Shown: positions 47,164 to 58,635 of the stretch, piece after piece
Layout of the letters: the number at the start of each line of letters is the position of its first letter
How positions within the stretch are numbered: the first letter of the stretch is position 1
Source: Actinomucor elegans
Taxonomy: Eukaryota > Mucoromycota > Mucoromycetes > Mucorales > Mucoraceae
Direction of reading: 5' to 3'
Assembly (NCBI GenBank): GCA_026027325.1
Contig: JAMSLZ010000004.1
Coordinates: forward strand, 2,232,001 to 2,296,000
Length of the DNA stretch: 64,000 nucleotides
Translations under genes and position numbers: made by a program
The notes under the pieces: model-generated
Told to the model about the DNA's origin: nothing
Databases searched by the model: none
The model's input: the letters and a program-made list of their open reading frames with translations, nothing else

Positions 47164-48568
47164 ATCAGTATATCATCATTATTTGAACATTTGCACGGCG
47201 TTCTTCTTCTTGCTTTAAAGCAAACCAATAAACGTGTATTATAGAAAATCAATAAAAAATGGCATTTCACTTATACTTCTGTGAAGCAATTATCCAAGAG
47301 AGCTACTTTATAGGTTCGCATTCCATAGCGAATGCCAGCGGTAATCATTTACACCCATAACAGGAACACTACACTCCGGTCTTCCTCTCTTTCATTTGAA
47401 ACTTGTGTAGATAATAGGGATAGTCAATCTTATACACTGACGAATGTTTAAAAATTTATTGTTGTTTTGGTTAGCCAAAACATACTCTGCAGGTTTACTT
47501 CGTGATATCAATCATTCAAGTATATTATGGCTGCTTTATAAAGCAATCGAAATTATATTCAATATCGAATTGATCATACTGCTTAGAGTACTAAACTGAA
47601 AACAATTTTGGAACGTCTGTCATAGTTCGTTCTAATTGGCCGATTCAAAGTTTTTCAGCGTTCTGTTACTTTGCACTAGGCTGCCTCTAATAACGATGCA
47701 TTGGTACATATAAAGAGTTTATATAAAATCTGTCTGCGTGTCAAATGGTATAGAGGCTGTAATTAATTTGTTAGGAACCATCAAGTTTTAACAACTAATA
47801 TATGATATACTTTAAATAGTTCATATCGCTACAACCATACAAGCTTTCTAGATTTTCATAGTTGGGTATCCGTAATACTTGAGCAGAAAGCCTAACAGTT
47901 GGCTCAAAATTGTGATGTTGACTGTCTTTTATTTCGTTTAAGCTGTAGAGCTGTTTTGACAAACATCACTTTTGATTAGTTGTACATATTCAAAATAAAC
48001 TGTTGAATCTAATAGGCTATGCTATTATCTAAAACGTAATTAAAGCTACCGGCAGTAGATTGCATGCATTCCATGTCAACGAACAGATATGGTTTATAGG
48101 TCTTTCAATTGGTCCATATTAAACATTGCATATAATAAATAATGTATTCTTGGGGTGAAGTGTTATAATCATTAGCATTTTTATTAAAGAGTAGATTTAC
48201 AATTAAAATAAACGAAATATAATACATATACATATATATATACTTACTGCGCAGGTGCTGTATGTATTTTTTTCTTGAATTTCTCATATTAAGAAAATCT
48301 CAACTTGGCTAAGGCTGATCTTTACTAAGTGTGAAGATTCTCGAAAGGCTTTTATATAACTATTATTCCTGTGAAAGAACTATCAATTTCAAGTCTTTAA
48401 ACTTTTGTTTTGGCCATTATTCCTATAATTAAACGAGTCCATATGAGTCTGTTAATTACTATATGTATCTAAGTATTATTATTATTATTATATTATTATT
48501 ATTGTTATTATTGTTATCTACGTGGCGTACTATGTGCAGTTATAGGTATGTATGTTTATATTTTAATA
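47164..48568. other. Intergenic region, no gene seen
   Basis: AT-rich sequence between the U1A-like gene and the 3' end of the giant ORF. A (TAT)n/TATTAT-rich microsatellite lies near 48474-48515. No coding sequence supported. Confidence 0.5.
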
Positions 48569-51500
48569 TTAAAGATCCCAAACAATCTCTGTCACATACA
48601 TAAAGACAGTTTGTCGAGACTCTCCTAAAGCGTCTAAATCATCAAAATGAATTTTTAGTTGACCAGGCATGCTTTCTTTAGGATTGGAAATAGCCACCGA
48701 CAATGTCTTGGTTCCTCCTGGCTCTACAATGCCAGTACCATCTTCATTTAATCCAGAAATCATTACAATCTCATGTGCAGGGAATTCGGCAGGGCCTTCT
48801 ACTATCACCTGGAAGCGAAGAGGCACTTTGACAGCATGATTGATGATGGTTAAAGGTCTATTTTCCGGCATACAAGCAGAATCCATCAAGCCTGAATTTC
48901 CATTCTCGCTATCTTGATAGTAAGTCACTAACTTGAAATCTAATCGACGGTCGCTCAAAGCAAAAGTGGCTGTTTCATCCAGAGTACATCGTACAGGAAT
49001 CATCTCTCTCACGCGCGTACTTGCCTCTGCTTGTTCCTCATCATCATCTTCATCTTCGGCAGGACAAGTTGTGACCCACAGTTTAGCCATAATGATACCA
49101 GAAGGATCAGTAAATTCGGGTTTGTCGCGTGGTAAACGAGATGATTCATTGGGAGATGCTCTCACTCTAACTTCAATACTTCCTTGGGGGCCAATGGCAA
49201 TATCACCTTTAAGAGGAGAGTTGGTATAACGAGACAAGACATCCAAATTCACATAAGGACTTAGTTCCGGCGTGATATCAGCACCGATTTCAAACCGCAA
49301 GTCATCATCTGTCTTGTTATGAATTACGAACCAGTTATCACAAGATGCATTTTGCAACGCAATAGGATGATGCAATGTGGGTAATACTAGCTCACCATTA
49401 CTCGATAGACGTTCAAATCGTAGTTCAAATACGGTCATCAAAGCCTTCAAATGAAGATGCATGACATTGGCATTATTACGCAGATTATCAATACGCACGT
49501 TAAAGCGGTGAATACCAGAGGTTTGATCAGGCATATCATTTGGTGTAAGCATACCCTCGATACGTTGAGTTTTGCGCGAAGGAATATAGAAAGACTTTTG
49601 CTTAATAGCGACACCATTACGGTCCAAAGGCGTGAAATTGATAAACTTGGGTGCTTGGATTTTATAGGTAGCAGGTACATCAGCCAAGTTACTAATCTGG
49701 AATTCGAATCGTACAGGTTTGTATGAAGTATTATGGCCAATCTTTCCCAAATCAATGCGATCAACTACCAACTCCGTATGAGATACACAGAATAGAGCCT
49801 CCAGTTCGAGAGCAAGCACTTCCAAGCACTGACGAGCATCGTACAAAACCATCATACCCTTCAAAGAGCCGCTTCGACCTTGAAGTGCAAGTGATCGACC
49901 TTCTTCATCCAACTTTTCTGCAGATGGACTATGGAGTCTAACACGAATACGCTGACCCGGTTGCAAAGAAAGCTGGCCACTACGTTGAACAAATAATTGT
50001 TCTTTATGTTCTATACTTACAGCCCTGATTTTATCTTCATCTGCGGCAAAACCAGCTGTTATATCCACATCACTCATAACTACAAGTTGCATAGGTTGGC
50101 CTGAAGTATTGGCTACGTCAATTTCACGAACATATAAACGAGCAGCATCTTGTTCTGGTAAATCCATCAACTGTAATACAGTTTCCTCGTCACTATGTTG
50201 AAGAACAGGACTGATATAAATACTTTCCCATTTGATCATTGGTAAAGGATCCGCTTCTCGATGATCTGTTTGATCGTTATCATCCACATAGCCATGCTGG
50301 TGAGCTGGTATTGCGCTACGAAGAATTTTCTTGGAAGGCAAAGCCCAAGCATCCAACTTCTTGCAATCAACAAACAGGCGTACATCAATCACAAACACCT
50401 CTTGGCTATTGCGTTTGTTGGTTACAATTAGTTTCTCGTTCAAAAGACCATATCGATAAGCATTGATACGGAAAGTGATTTGAGTGAGAGAGGCAGTTGC
50501 TAAAACAGAGAAATCTTCAAAAGAGCCACGGCGTGCAGCTTCCATGTTACCACTACTACTGGTGCAGTCATTGGCGCTTAAACTAGCAACGCTTCCCTTG
50601 CGCTTTGCTTGATCATTACCATCCAAGTAAGTCATATCTGTATCTCTTCGAATCTTGGTGCCTCGCCAGCCATATAAAGTGCCGCCTCGACGATCCAATT
50701 CAATATTACCACTAGCGCATTCCACCTCATAATCCAAGGGCAGTTCACCAGATTTGTTCTTGATGGTGAATGCACCATAAAACTCTTTTTGTAAAAGATC
50801 TGTATAACCAAGATTAATAACGCGATCAGAGACTTCTAGATGCGATTGTCCGATAATCGATATAAACTTGACGGTTTGTGTTAGCATCAATAGCATTTCT
50901 TCGTTATCTTCACCCTGTTGCGAAACATCCTTTTCATAAACAGAGAATCGAATACCACCTACAAGCTCACGCGTTTCATCAGCAGAATTGCCAAGATAAC
51001 CCGTTAATAAATTAGGCTGTACAGCGACCCAAACCGTAGCCAAACCACCTCGTTTCAAAGGCATCATCTCCACAAGACCACGCTCGCCGGCTTCGTCCAT
51101 GAAAATTAAAACTTGATGAGACAAATTGCTTTGACAGGTAATAAAAACATCCTGTCCGGAAGTATTTTCAACCAGTAAAGGAGTTACTTGAGAGTATTTG
51201 CTTCCAGGATCCACATACGAGAACCCAAGGTCCAGCACACCGTGTGCCTCATCAGCCAAAGAAGGAAAGTCGAGATATTGCTTACAGTGGACTAAACATT
51301 GAATGGTGAAAGGTTGCAAAGACCCAGTGCGTTGGTTTCTCAACGAGAACGTATACTGCTGTTTACCAACTTGTTTTGATAATATACCATAACGTATTTT
51401 CTTTGTCTCTCCAGGTAACAACACGCGAGCATCTTCAATACTTGTATCAAAGTTAAATACAGAAGGCTCTTGTGCGGTGATCAGATCATAGCCGATAGGA

Positions 51501-51822
51501 CAACTGGATTCATTGGTTACTTTGACATAAAATACAGCATTTTGGTTCACTTCGATACGGCCGCCGTCGAAAAAGTCTCTTTCCAATTTAAGGGCTTCTT
51601 CTTCGACCTCAGGCTCCAGGCTTTCTTTCTCATTTACCTGCTTTGAAGTAGCAGAAGCAACAGAATTATTCATAGAAGCAACGATAAGGGTATTACCATC
51701 ATCGCCAGTAGTAGCAGTTATAGCACTTGAAGTAGCATTAGGATTTGAACCAATGGTAGAAGTAACTGTATTAGATTGAGTGGCCGAAGTGCGAGAAACG
51801 ATAACAGTAGAAGTAGTAGTAA

Positions 51823-51854
<32 letters not shown>

Positions 51855-54800
51855 GCAGCAGCATCAGCACGTGTAGAAGCAGCACCCGTGTTTTCACCTT
51901 CGTTCTCGATAGCCAAAGCATCAATGTAAGCAGATTCATTGGTATACACTTCTGCTGTATAGACAATACTTTTACATACGTCTGTGTTTTTGTATTCATG
52001 TACCAAGATGCGACCCTTGACAGATATAGCCTCGTTAGGATTGTGTTCAATAGCCTGTTCTGTTTGGAAAGGTCTCAACAAAGGCTTAAAAGTAACGCGT
52101 ACAGTTTTAGTTGCATGAGCATCCAATGGAAACACTACACTTTCAGCTGTCTTTTTGAACACCACATTGCTTTCCTTGACAGTAGTGCCAGAAGGGCCAG
52201 TAGCAGATACGACTACGTTGGCATTGGAGGCGGTTGTGCTTGAAGAAGACGCAGAAGCAGATGGCGCATCAGTGACTGCGGTATTAGCAGACGAAGCAGA
52301 CGCCTTGTCTTTCTTGGGTTTGTCTTTCTTGGGTGTAGAATTTGAACCAGAGTCTGAATCCTCTTTTTCATTATCCAGATTCTTGAGCTTGGCCAGTTTC
52401 CGCAAATACTTTTTGACCTTATCTGGCTGAGCTTTACGTTTGGCAATTTTGAGCTTTTGTTCCAAATTTTCAATCTCTTCCTCTGCTTCTTTAGAGATCG
52501 TATTGGTATCATCCTCCCTTACATCGAATTCAAATTCACCGTAATAGCGGCCAAAGATAACTTCGTTGGGATCAACACGAACTTCAAACATACGCGACTG
52601 CTTGTTGGTATTTGTCAAGACAATAGTTTCCGTACGTTGACAAGGTTGGTCTACTAAACAACGGCCAAAGGACAGCTCCATGGACTTGATGAGGAAAGTA
52701 GAAGGTTTGCGGACCTGCGCCTTTAGCAATAAGACTTGATCATTGGTACGGTCACGTATATTCTCAATGATCAGCTTTTCCATAAAGGGTCCAGGTAAAG
52801 TAGGCTCAAAGACAAAGTCCACTTCTCGCTTACCATACGAACGTACTACACCATATCGGCCTACATCCAGGTCAATATCACCTGAAGCAATTGAGCCAGA
52901 TTTTCGAATAGCATACAATAACGGGGTTTCACTGCGATTATGAAGGACGATGGTTTTAGCATGACGTTCATTACGTTCAACCAAACCAAAATTGATATTC
53001 TTTTGCCCCAGGTCCATAACGGAGCGACACAGCTGAGATCGTAAAATCACTTCACGAACAGGAATATCCGCTTGACTTAGATCCAGCAGGTTTTCAAACT
53101 CGGTTTGTTCAATATCACGATCAAATTGCACCAGCCTCAAGAATATACGAGCGTCTTGTTTTTTGGGAGCAGATTGGATATGAGGTTTAGTGGAGCCACA
53201 AGGCGTAATAACAATCACTACCTCTTCTTCACCCTTAGGATCAACATCGACAATTGACGTACGTACAAGCACACCTCTTTCCACTAGACGATCTAATTCA
53301 CGACGCCACGCCAATTGATATCGTACAAACTGCTCCTCAGCAGATTGTTTAGGAAACAGAGGCGGAGCTGCTTTGGAGCCATGTTCAAGTACAGAGATCA
53401 AATCCTCAAATGGAACTCGGGATTTGCCTGCAATGTCGGACCAATCCAGATTCTTTCTTGATTTGTATCGAGCGGCAGTGATACCCAAAGATCGTTTGGT
53501 TTTGGCATTGCGCGTACCATAGTTGGTGTGTCGACTGTGAGTGCCAAGTCGACTTGTATCCAATCGTTTCTTACTGATAGCAGAAGAGGAAGTAGGTGTA
53601 CTATTCGGTGTACCAGGACGAAGATGGTGACGACCTCCAGTTGGGGTACCATCTGATGCACCCGTGTCCTTGTTTATTGCAATAGCAGATAAACCATGAT
53701 TACCATGAGTTCCATTGTGAGGGGGAGCAGAAGCACTCTTTTTAACAGTATGATGCTGTCTGGACTGATGATGATGATGATGTTGTTGTTGATGGTGGAA
53801 AGATTTGATATCAGGCTTTTGGCTCAAGTCATTCTTTTCCATCATGAGTTCTTTGTTCTCCTCAGAAATATGAAGTAATCGACTATGACTTTTCTTGCGA
53901 TGGTTCTTGAGGAAGTTAGGATCCGTATTCACATGAATCATCTTGCGTCGATAGGATTTCAAAGATTGTAATGGTGGTAAAGCTAGATCCAAATAAGCTG
54001 TAGAAGAGTGAGCTTGATCCATCTTCAACTGCTGTACTGAGTGGCGGAATCTTCTAGCTACCATCAAGTCCTTTTTAGCATCAGAAGTACGTCGCAGATT
54101 GGTAGCTTCTGATTCAGATATAGGTTTAACACTTGAATCTGGAGGTGGAGAAGGTTTAGCAATGCGTCGATTACTGATGGACTCAAGTAAAAGCTTTGAT
54201 CGTCTTCGATTACTCGTAGTTGGTGTGCTAGGAAGTAGAGAGGTAGTGGCAGGTATATCAGCAGTAACATCTCCCTTTTCAATTGCTTCCGCAGTGATAG
54301 AATTGGATAGCTTTGAAGAGGTGGTAGAGGGTGTGACTATAGAAGTATTTGCAGCGACAGGTGAACCCATAGCACTTGATGGTGCAGTGATTGCTGAAGG
54401 GGATGGGATGTCATTGGCCTGCTTATTTTTGTTCCTGGTATAGATTGCAATGTCCTCAGGTAAAGAAGTTGTAATCTCCAGGGACAAGGGTTTATCTCTG
54501 ATATTCTCTACTGTAAATGTACGCAGCGATGGAGAATTGAGAGCAATAGAACCAAAATCCAAAAAGTTTGCACCCGTAGCAGTCAAGATACGGTAAAATA
54601 GAGAGTGAAAGGTTACCCTATTCTTATCAATGTTGGTACTATGCACTTCAATAATTTGATCATTGTCTTTGTTGAGGAAATTGACAAGCGTGATTTGCTT
54701 CCGATAGTCCGGATTCACCTTGCGAGGATATAAATCTAATTTTAGTTCGACATAGCTCCTTGGCTGTATAGTAATTTCTCCACGCAAGCAATTGAGCACC

Positions 54801-56755
54801 TTTGAACTAAACTGAAGCTCCACCCGCGCCAAAATGTCTGAACGATTAAAGATATTGATAGGCAGAGATTTGAGAGTACCAACATCTGTATCACCAAAGT
54901 TGATGACCTTGGGGATTGCCTCTACAAAAGAAGTGCATGTTCTCGCTCTACATTGAATCACTTTTCTTTCTTTTGGTTCTTCAGTTCGAAAAGTACCATA
55001 CTCGAGCAGAATTCTAAAGTTTCTACGAATCAATTGTCCAGCGTTGAAATCTGTAATGGATGCGTCTTTTTGAGGTCGATAAGAGACTTGAATCATTCTC
55101 TCTGTGCCTGGTTTCAAAACAAAATCTTCAATGCGTGTATAACTTTCAGTGGTGCTGAGTGTATTTGCAGGTGCTGCAGCGATGGTAGCCGTAGTAACAG
55201 ATGAAGCAGCTATACTATCACTGATAGAACCAGTTTCTGTGAAAATGCTTCCACCGTCCATACTCATTAAACCAAGACCAAAGTCCGAATCGGAATCCTC
55301 AGGGATAGCTGGTTGAGAAGGGGCATGAATCATACGCGAACTATTGCTCATTGGTGATTCGGTCAATAAAGGCGAGTGAGTACCATCTATGTCAGCTGTA
55401 CGAGGTGTAGGAGAAGTGGACCTTGAGCTTAGCTCACTATTGGGCCCAGAGAGTTCACTAAACGTAGCTGGAGTATTAAATCCACGGCTGTTATTACTAT
55501 ACTTTCTCCTCAATGCTGGGTTCATTCTTGCGCTATTGTTATGATCCAAATTCTCTACAACAGCTGTGTCTTGTTTGATATCAAAAATAACTTCGGCACC
55601 TTCAGGCAAGAATCGAATCTCGACAGGCGATTCACTAACATTGCTCAGAACAATCTGTTGTACAGCCCAAGTACCAGAAATACAGTCTCCAAAATCTACC
55701 ACATTACCACTACTGACGATCAGCGTTTCCTTTCTAAGTACAGATCGAACAGTTGCATGCACCTTGGTTTGTACCACGTTACGAGCATCATTCGTATTTT
55801 CAATTTGCAAATCATAGTTGAATTCACCTACTTCTTTGGGCATAAACAATACACGGACCTGTTTACTGGAATAGCTTGGTATAGGTTGGTGAGGGTCCAG
55901 AGCTTCTTCGGTAGTATCGTCTATAAACTGAAGCCATTCCGCTTGATACAGATCCATCGTATTCAATAGCCAATACAAGTCGATTTCTGATCTGTTCTGT
56001 ATAGTAAATCTCTTAACATACGTTTCACCCAAGACGCAGTCATCGAAATTTAAACCAGTTTCTGCAACATCAGTCCAAAGTGCAGATTGACATACACTGG
56101 CTCTAAACTTTACAGATACTTGATAGTCTGCTAAACTTGAAGTCGACAAAACGTCTTTTGAGCCATCATCCACAGCAGCCAAATTATCTGTATAATAGCC
56201 GAAAAAGAACAGACTACCAGTAACATTAAACATGTTAAAGGGCTCAGTATCATCATCAGCTACTGAGATGTCAAAGTCGTCTTCATTATTTGCACTATTA
56301 TCATCATCATCAGGACGGAAGGTTTCTGGTAGAAATGCCAATATAAACGAACGGCTTTGTCCAGGTTCTAAATCAATTTGATCAATATGGTTGATATAGT
56401 TGAACAGTTGATTAAACGGGTATTCTTCAGCTTGTCGAGACCAGCTCACAGTATTCGTAGTGATGGCACTTTGAAAACTAGCATCTTGTGGCAGATTGGA
56501 TATATTTTCATTTTTGAGTTGAAAAGCAATCTGATTCCGTAAATTCGAACGCATTTTAACAAGAATCGACTTTTCTGATAAATTACGAATCTCTAATCTT
56601 CGAAGCGCATGAAGCCCATTTAAATATACATTATCCAGAGTAATTCTACCATGAAGTCCTGATAATTCAAACATGGGAGTTTGTACTATAGGAGGATCCT
56701 TCGCAGTTGCAGTTGCCAAGGTTGATGAGTCTGTAGCTTGCTGGTCATTATTCAT
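48569..56755 (-). CDS. Giant intronless protein (2,728 aa) with many ASH/MSP-like beta-sandwich repeats
   Basis: One uninterrupted ORF of 8.2 kb, in a window where other genes have several introns. Segments with the pattern (I/V/L)-x-(F/L)-G-x-x-x-x-G/N, then a strand with IxNxS, recur near residues 353 (VDFGDCISG), 618 (INFGDTDVG), 731 (LDFGSIALN), 1253 (INFGLVERN), 1360 (LSFGRCLVD), 1841 (LDLGFSYVDPG), 1976 (INLGYTDLL) and 2331 (IDLGKIGHN). This is how ASH/MSP/HYDIN-type Ig-like domains begin. Between them are disordered inserts: a His tract near 990, a coiled-coil-like Lys/Glu segment near 1419-1466, and an Ala/Thr/Ser tract near 1625-1690 encoded by GCA/GCT-type repeats. No enzyme motif, signal peptide or clear membrane span was seen. 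A large scaffold or cytoskeleton/membrane-contact protein is plausible. ASH domains are best known from cilia and centrosomes, structures these fungi are thought to lack. Confidence 0.85.
51824..51878. repeat. GCA/CAG-type trinucleotide repeat inside the giant ORF
   Basis: A nearly pure run of GCA/CAG triplets that encodes the poly-alanine tract of the giant protein on the minus strand. Its length is a multiple of three so the frame is kept. It is likely polymorphic between strains. Confidence 0.8.
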
Positions 56756-57655
56756 TATTATAGTTGGTTTGAATAATGGTAAAAATCTCGAAAATCACTA
56801 TAGAATAGAAACACTTGGTTAGCATTACGTGGAGCTTTATACAATTGATGCTTACAATGCAATATTTATATACAAAAAAAGAAAACAATGCTGCCGTTTG
56901 ACTTAATTTGAGGAAACAAAGTCTTTTTTTTTTAACTATAGGTAAACTTTCAAATGATTCAAATGAAAAGCAAAGTTGATGTAGTTTGAGAATGTATTTA
57001 TAAAGAAAAAAAAACTAGAGAAATTGACAAGCACATTTTTCTCCAGTATCAGAATCTGGAACGAACCATAGAAATCTTGTGTCACTACGCATATCTCAAA
57101 GTGTAATATTCTCAGATATAATTTGGGCTGATTCGTTTGAAATAGCTGCCGCTAAGACTGCTAGTATGGTTCTAACCAACCAATCACCTTTACTTACTAA
57201 CAACGAAAAGTATCTTCGAGAAACAACAACGGGATGAGTCAAAGGATGGAGGAGCAATTGAGTTTGAATATCATGCACTGATGACAGGCGTATACGGGTA
57301 TCGACGTATATGGGTATAACAGGTTTTTTTCGATAACAATAAAGAGATTGAATCAACTAGCTTTTAATATAGCAGCCGTACTTGAGATAGTAGTATGCAA
57401 ATCATCATATCAACTTGACATTTCGCCGAAGCTGTGAGCATCATTTAATAATCATTTTTCTTGTTTATACTCCGCCTACCAATCAAACGATTTCAAATAC
57501 AGCCATTACTACTCAAAAATGGGCTCATTTTTGAATTTTCTTAAGGTACGTACCCAAAAGCCAATTGTAGTGCTCCTCGATAATACGAAATCCTTTTGTT
57601 TTAGCATATGAGCAAGTGGGCTTCAAGTATAGGCTTTAATATCTTTTCTTTATTC
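56756..57655. other. 5' flank of the giant ORF; no further gene supported
   Basis: AT-rich. A short exon-like start (MGSFLNFLK, ATG near 57520, followed by a good GTACGT donor) lies just before LINE remains, but no continuation could be found. An 86-codon minus-strand frame (57356-57096) has no recognisable features. Confidence 0.4.
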
Positions 57656-58635
57656 AATTTATATAAATAATCTACCGAATCTATTACGTGATCACCCACT
57701 CCAAGAAGACCTATCCCCAGTACAATTGGCTCCGTGAATGGACTATCTCCTACATGCTAACGGTATGGTCTTTATTGCTGATAAATCCAAAATGAAAAAG
57801 TTTACACAACGCTGCCGACATCGTGTTATGAAATAGGGTATTACTGTAACCCTCACAAATGCGTGGTTATGAAGCCGAATAACCAATCTTCCCATTACAT
57901 TCTATATTATGATGAACTCATACCCAGTCAATTATCTTTCTCATGTTTGGACATACTATTTAAACTTAACCTGGAGAACATCTCCATACACAAGAATTAC
58001 TCACATAAAATTTTAGAAACACTGAATCAAATGTTGTCTATTGATAACCAACCAATGGAAGAAAATCTCAAAGGATCTGCTGCAGAAATGTTATTCACAT
58101 ATAAGTGATATGTTCACTCGTCAGAAATTCATAATTATCAAACGTGAGTTCCTTCAAGACAATCTAATGCAGAGATACTGAGAGTGAAAGGTAATAATCC
58201 TCTATCTTTTTGTCGTCCTCACATATCAGTAGGCCCAATCATCTGGCTACCCATAATTCGCATAGAACACAACTGGTGTATTCGTCGGCGCCTAGGGCGA
58301 TTAACTGCCATATATTCTTCTGTCTCGAACGCCATTCCACTATGCCCAACAAGAACTACGCTATTTAATGCCTCAATATGTACAATGGGCTACAAATGCC
58401 AACCACTAGAGTAGATCACCAATCCTTCCTTTTGAATTTACACCCGTCCCGTAAACTGCATTCATTCAGCATTACCAGCCCTTAGCACTTCTGTTGGCCC
58501 AATATCTATATGTATTATATTATTAGAACTCGATTATCTTCAATTCAATCAACAAATATCTCTACTTCCTTCATCCCTAGGAAAACAGCTTCTAGATTGG
58601 TTACCTCAAAATTCGAACAAAGTGTAACGCACACT
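57656..58635 (+). pseudogene. Second degenerate LINE relic (3' half of reverse transcriptase ORF)
   Basis: Shifted frames give, in order, HANGMVFIADKSKMKKF near 57752 (a decayed YADDLVFIADS-like catalytic box), MKPNNQSSHYILYYDE near 57865, then a palm/thumb-like region to 58108. From 58210 the frame reads HISVGPIIWLPIIRIEHNWC and IRRRLGRL, which matches the C-terminal part of mucoralean LINE ORFs as I remember them. Stops and frameshifts are frequent. Its catalytic box and spacing differ from those of the LINE at 36.7 kb, so it is a different family. The insertion ends near 58635 without an obvious poly(A). Confidence 0.7.

Noticed and set aside
57096..57356. 86-codon minus-strand frame upstream of the giant ORF
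   Set aside because: No recognisable domain and no link to the giant ORF, which has its own good start.
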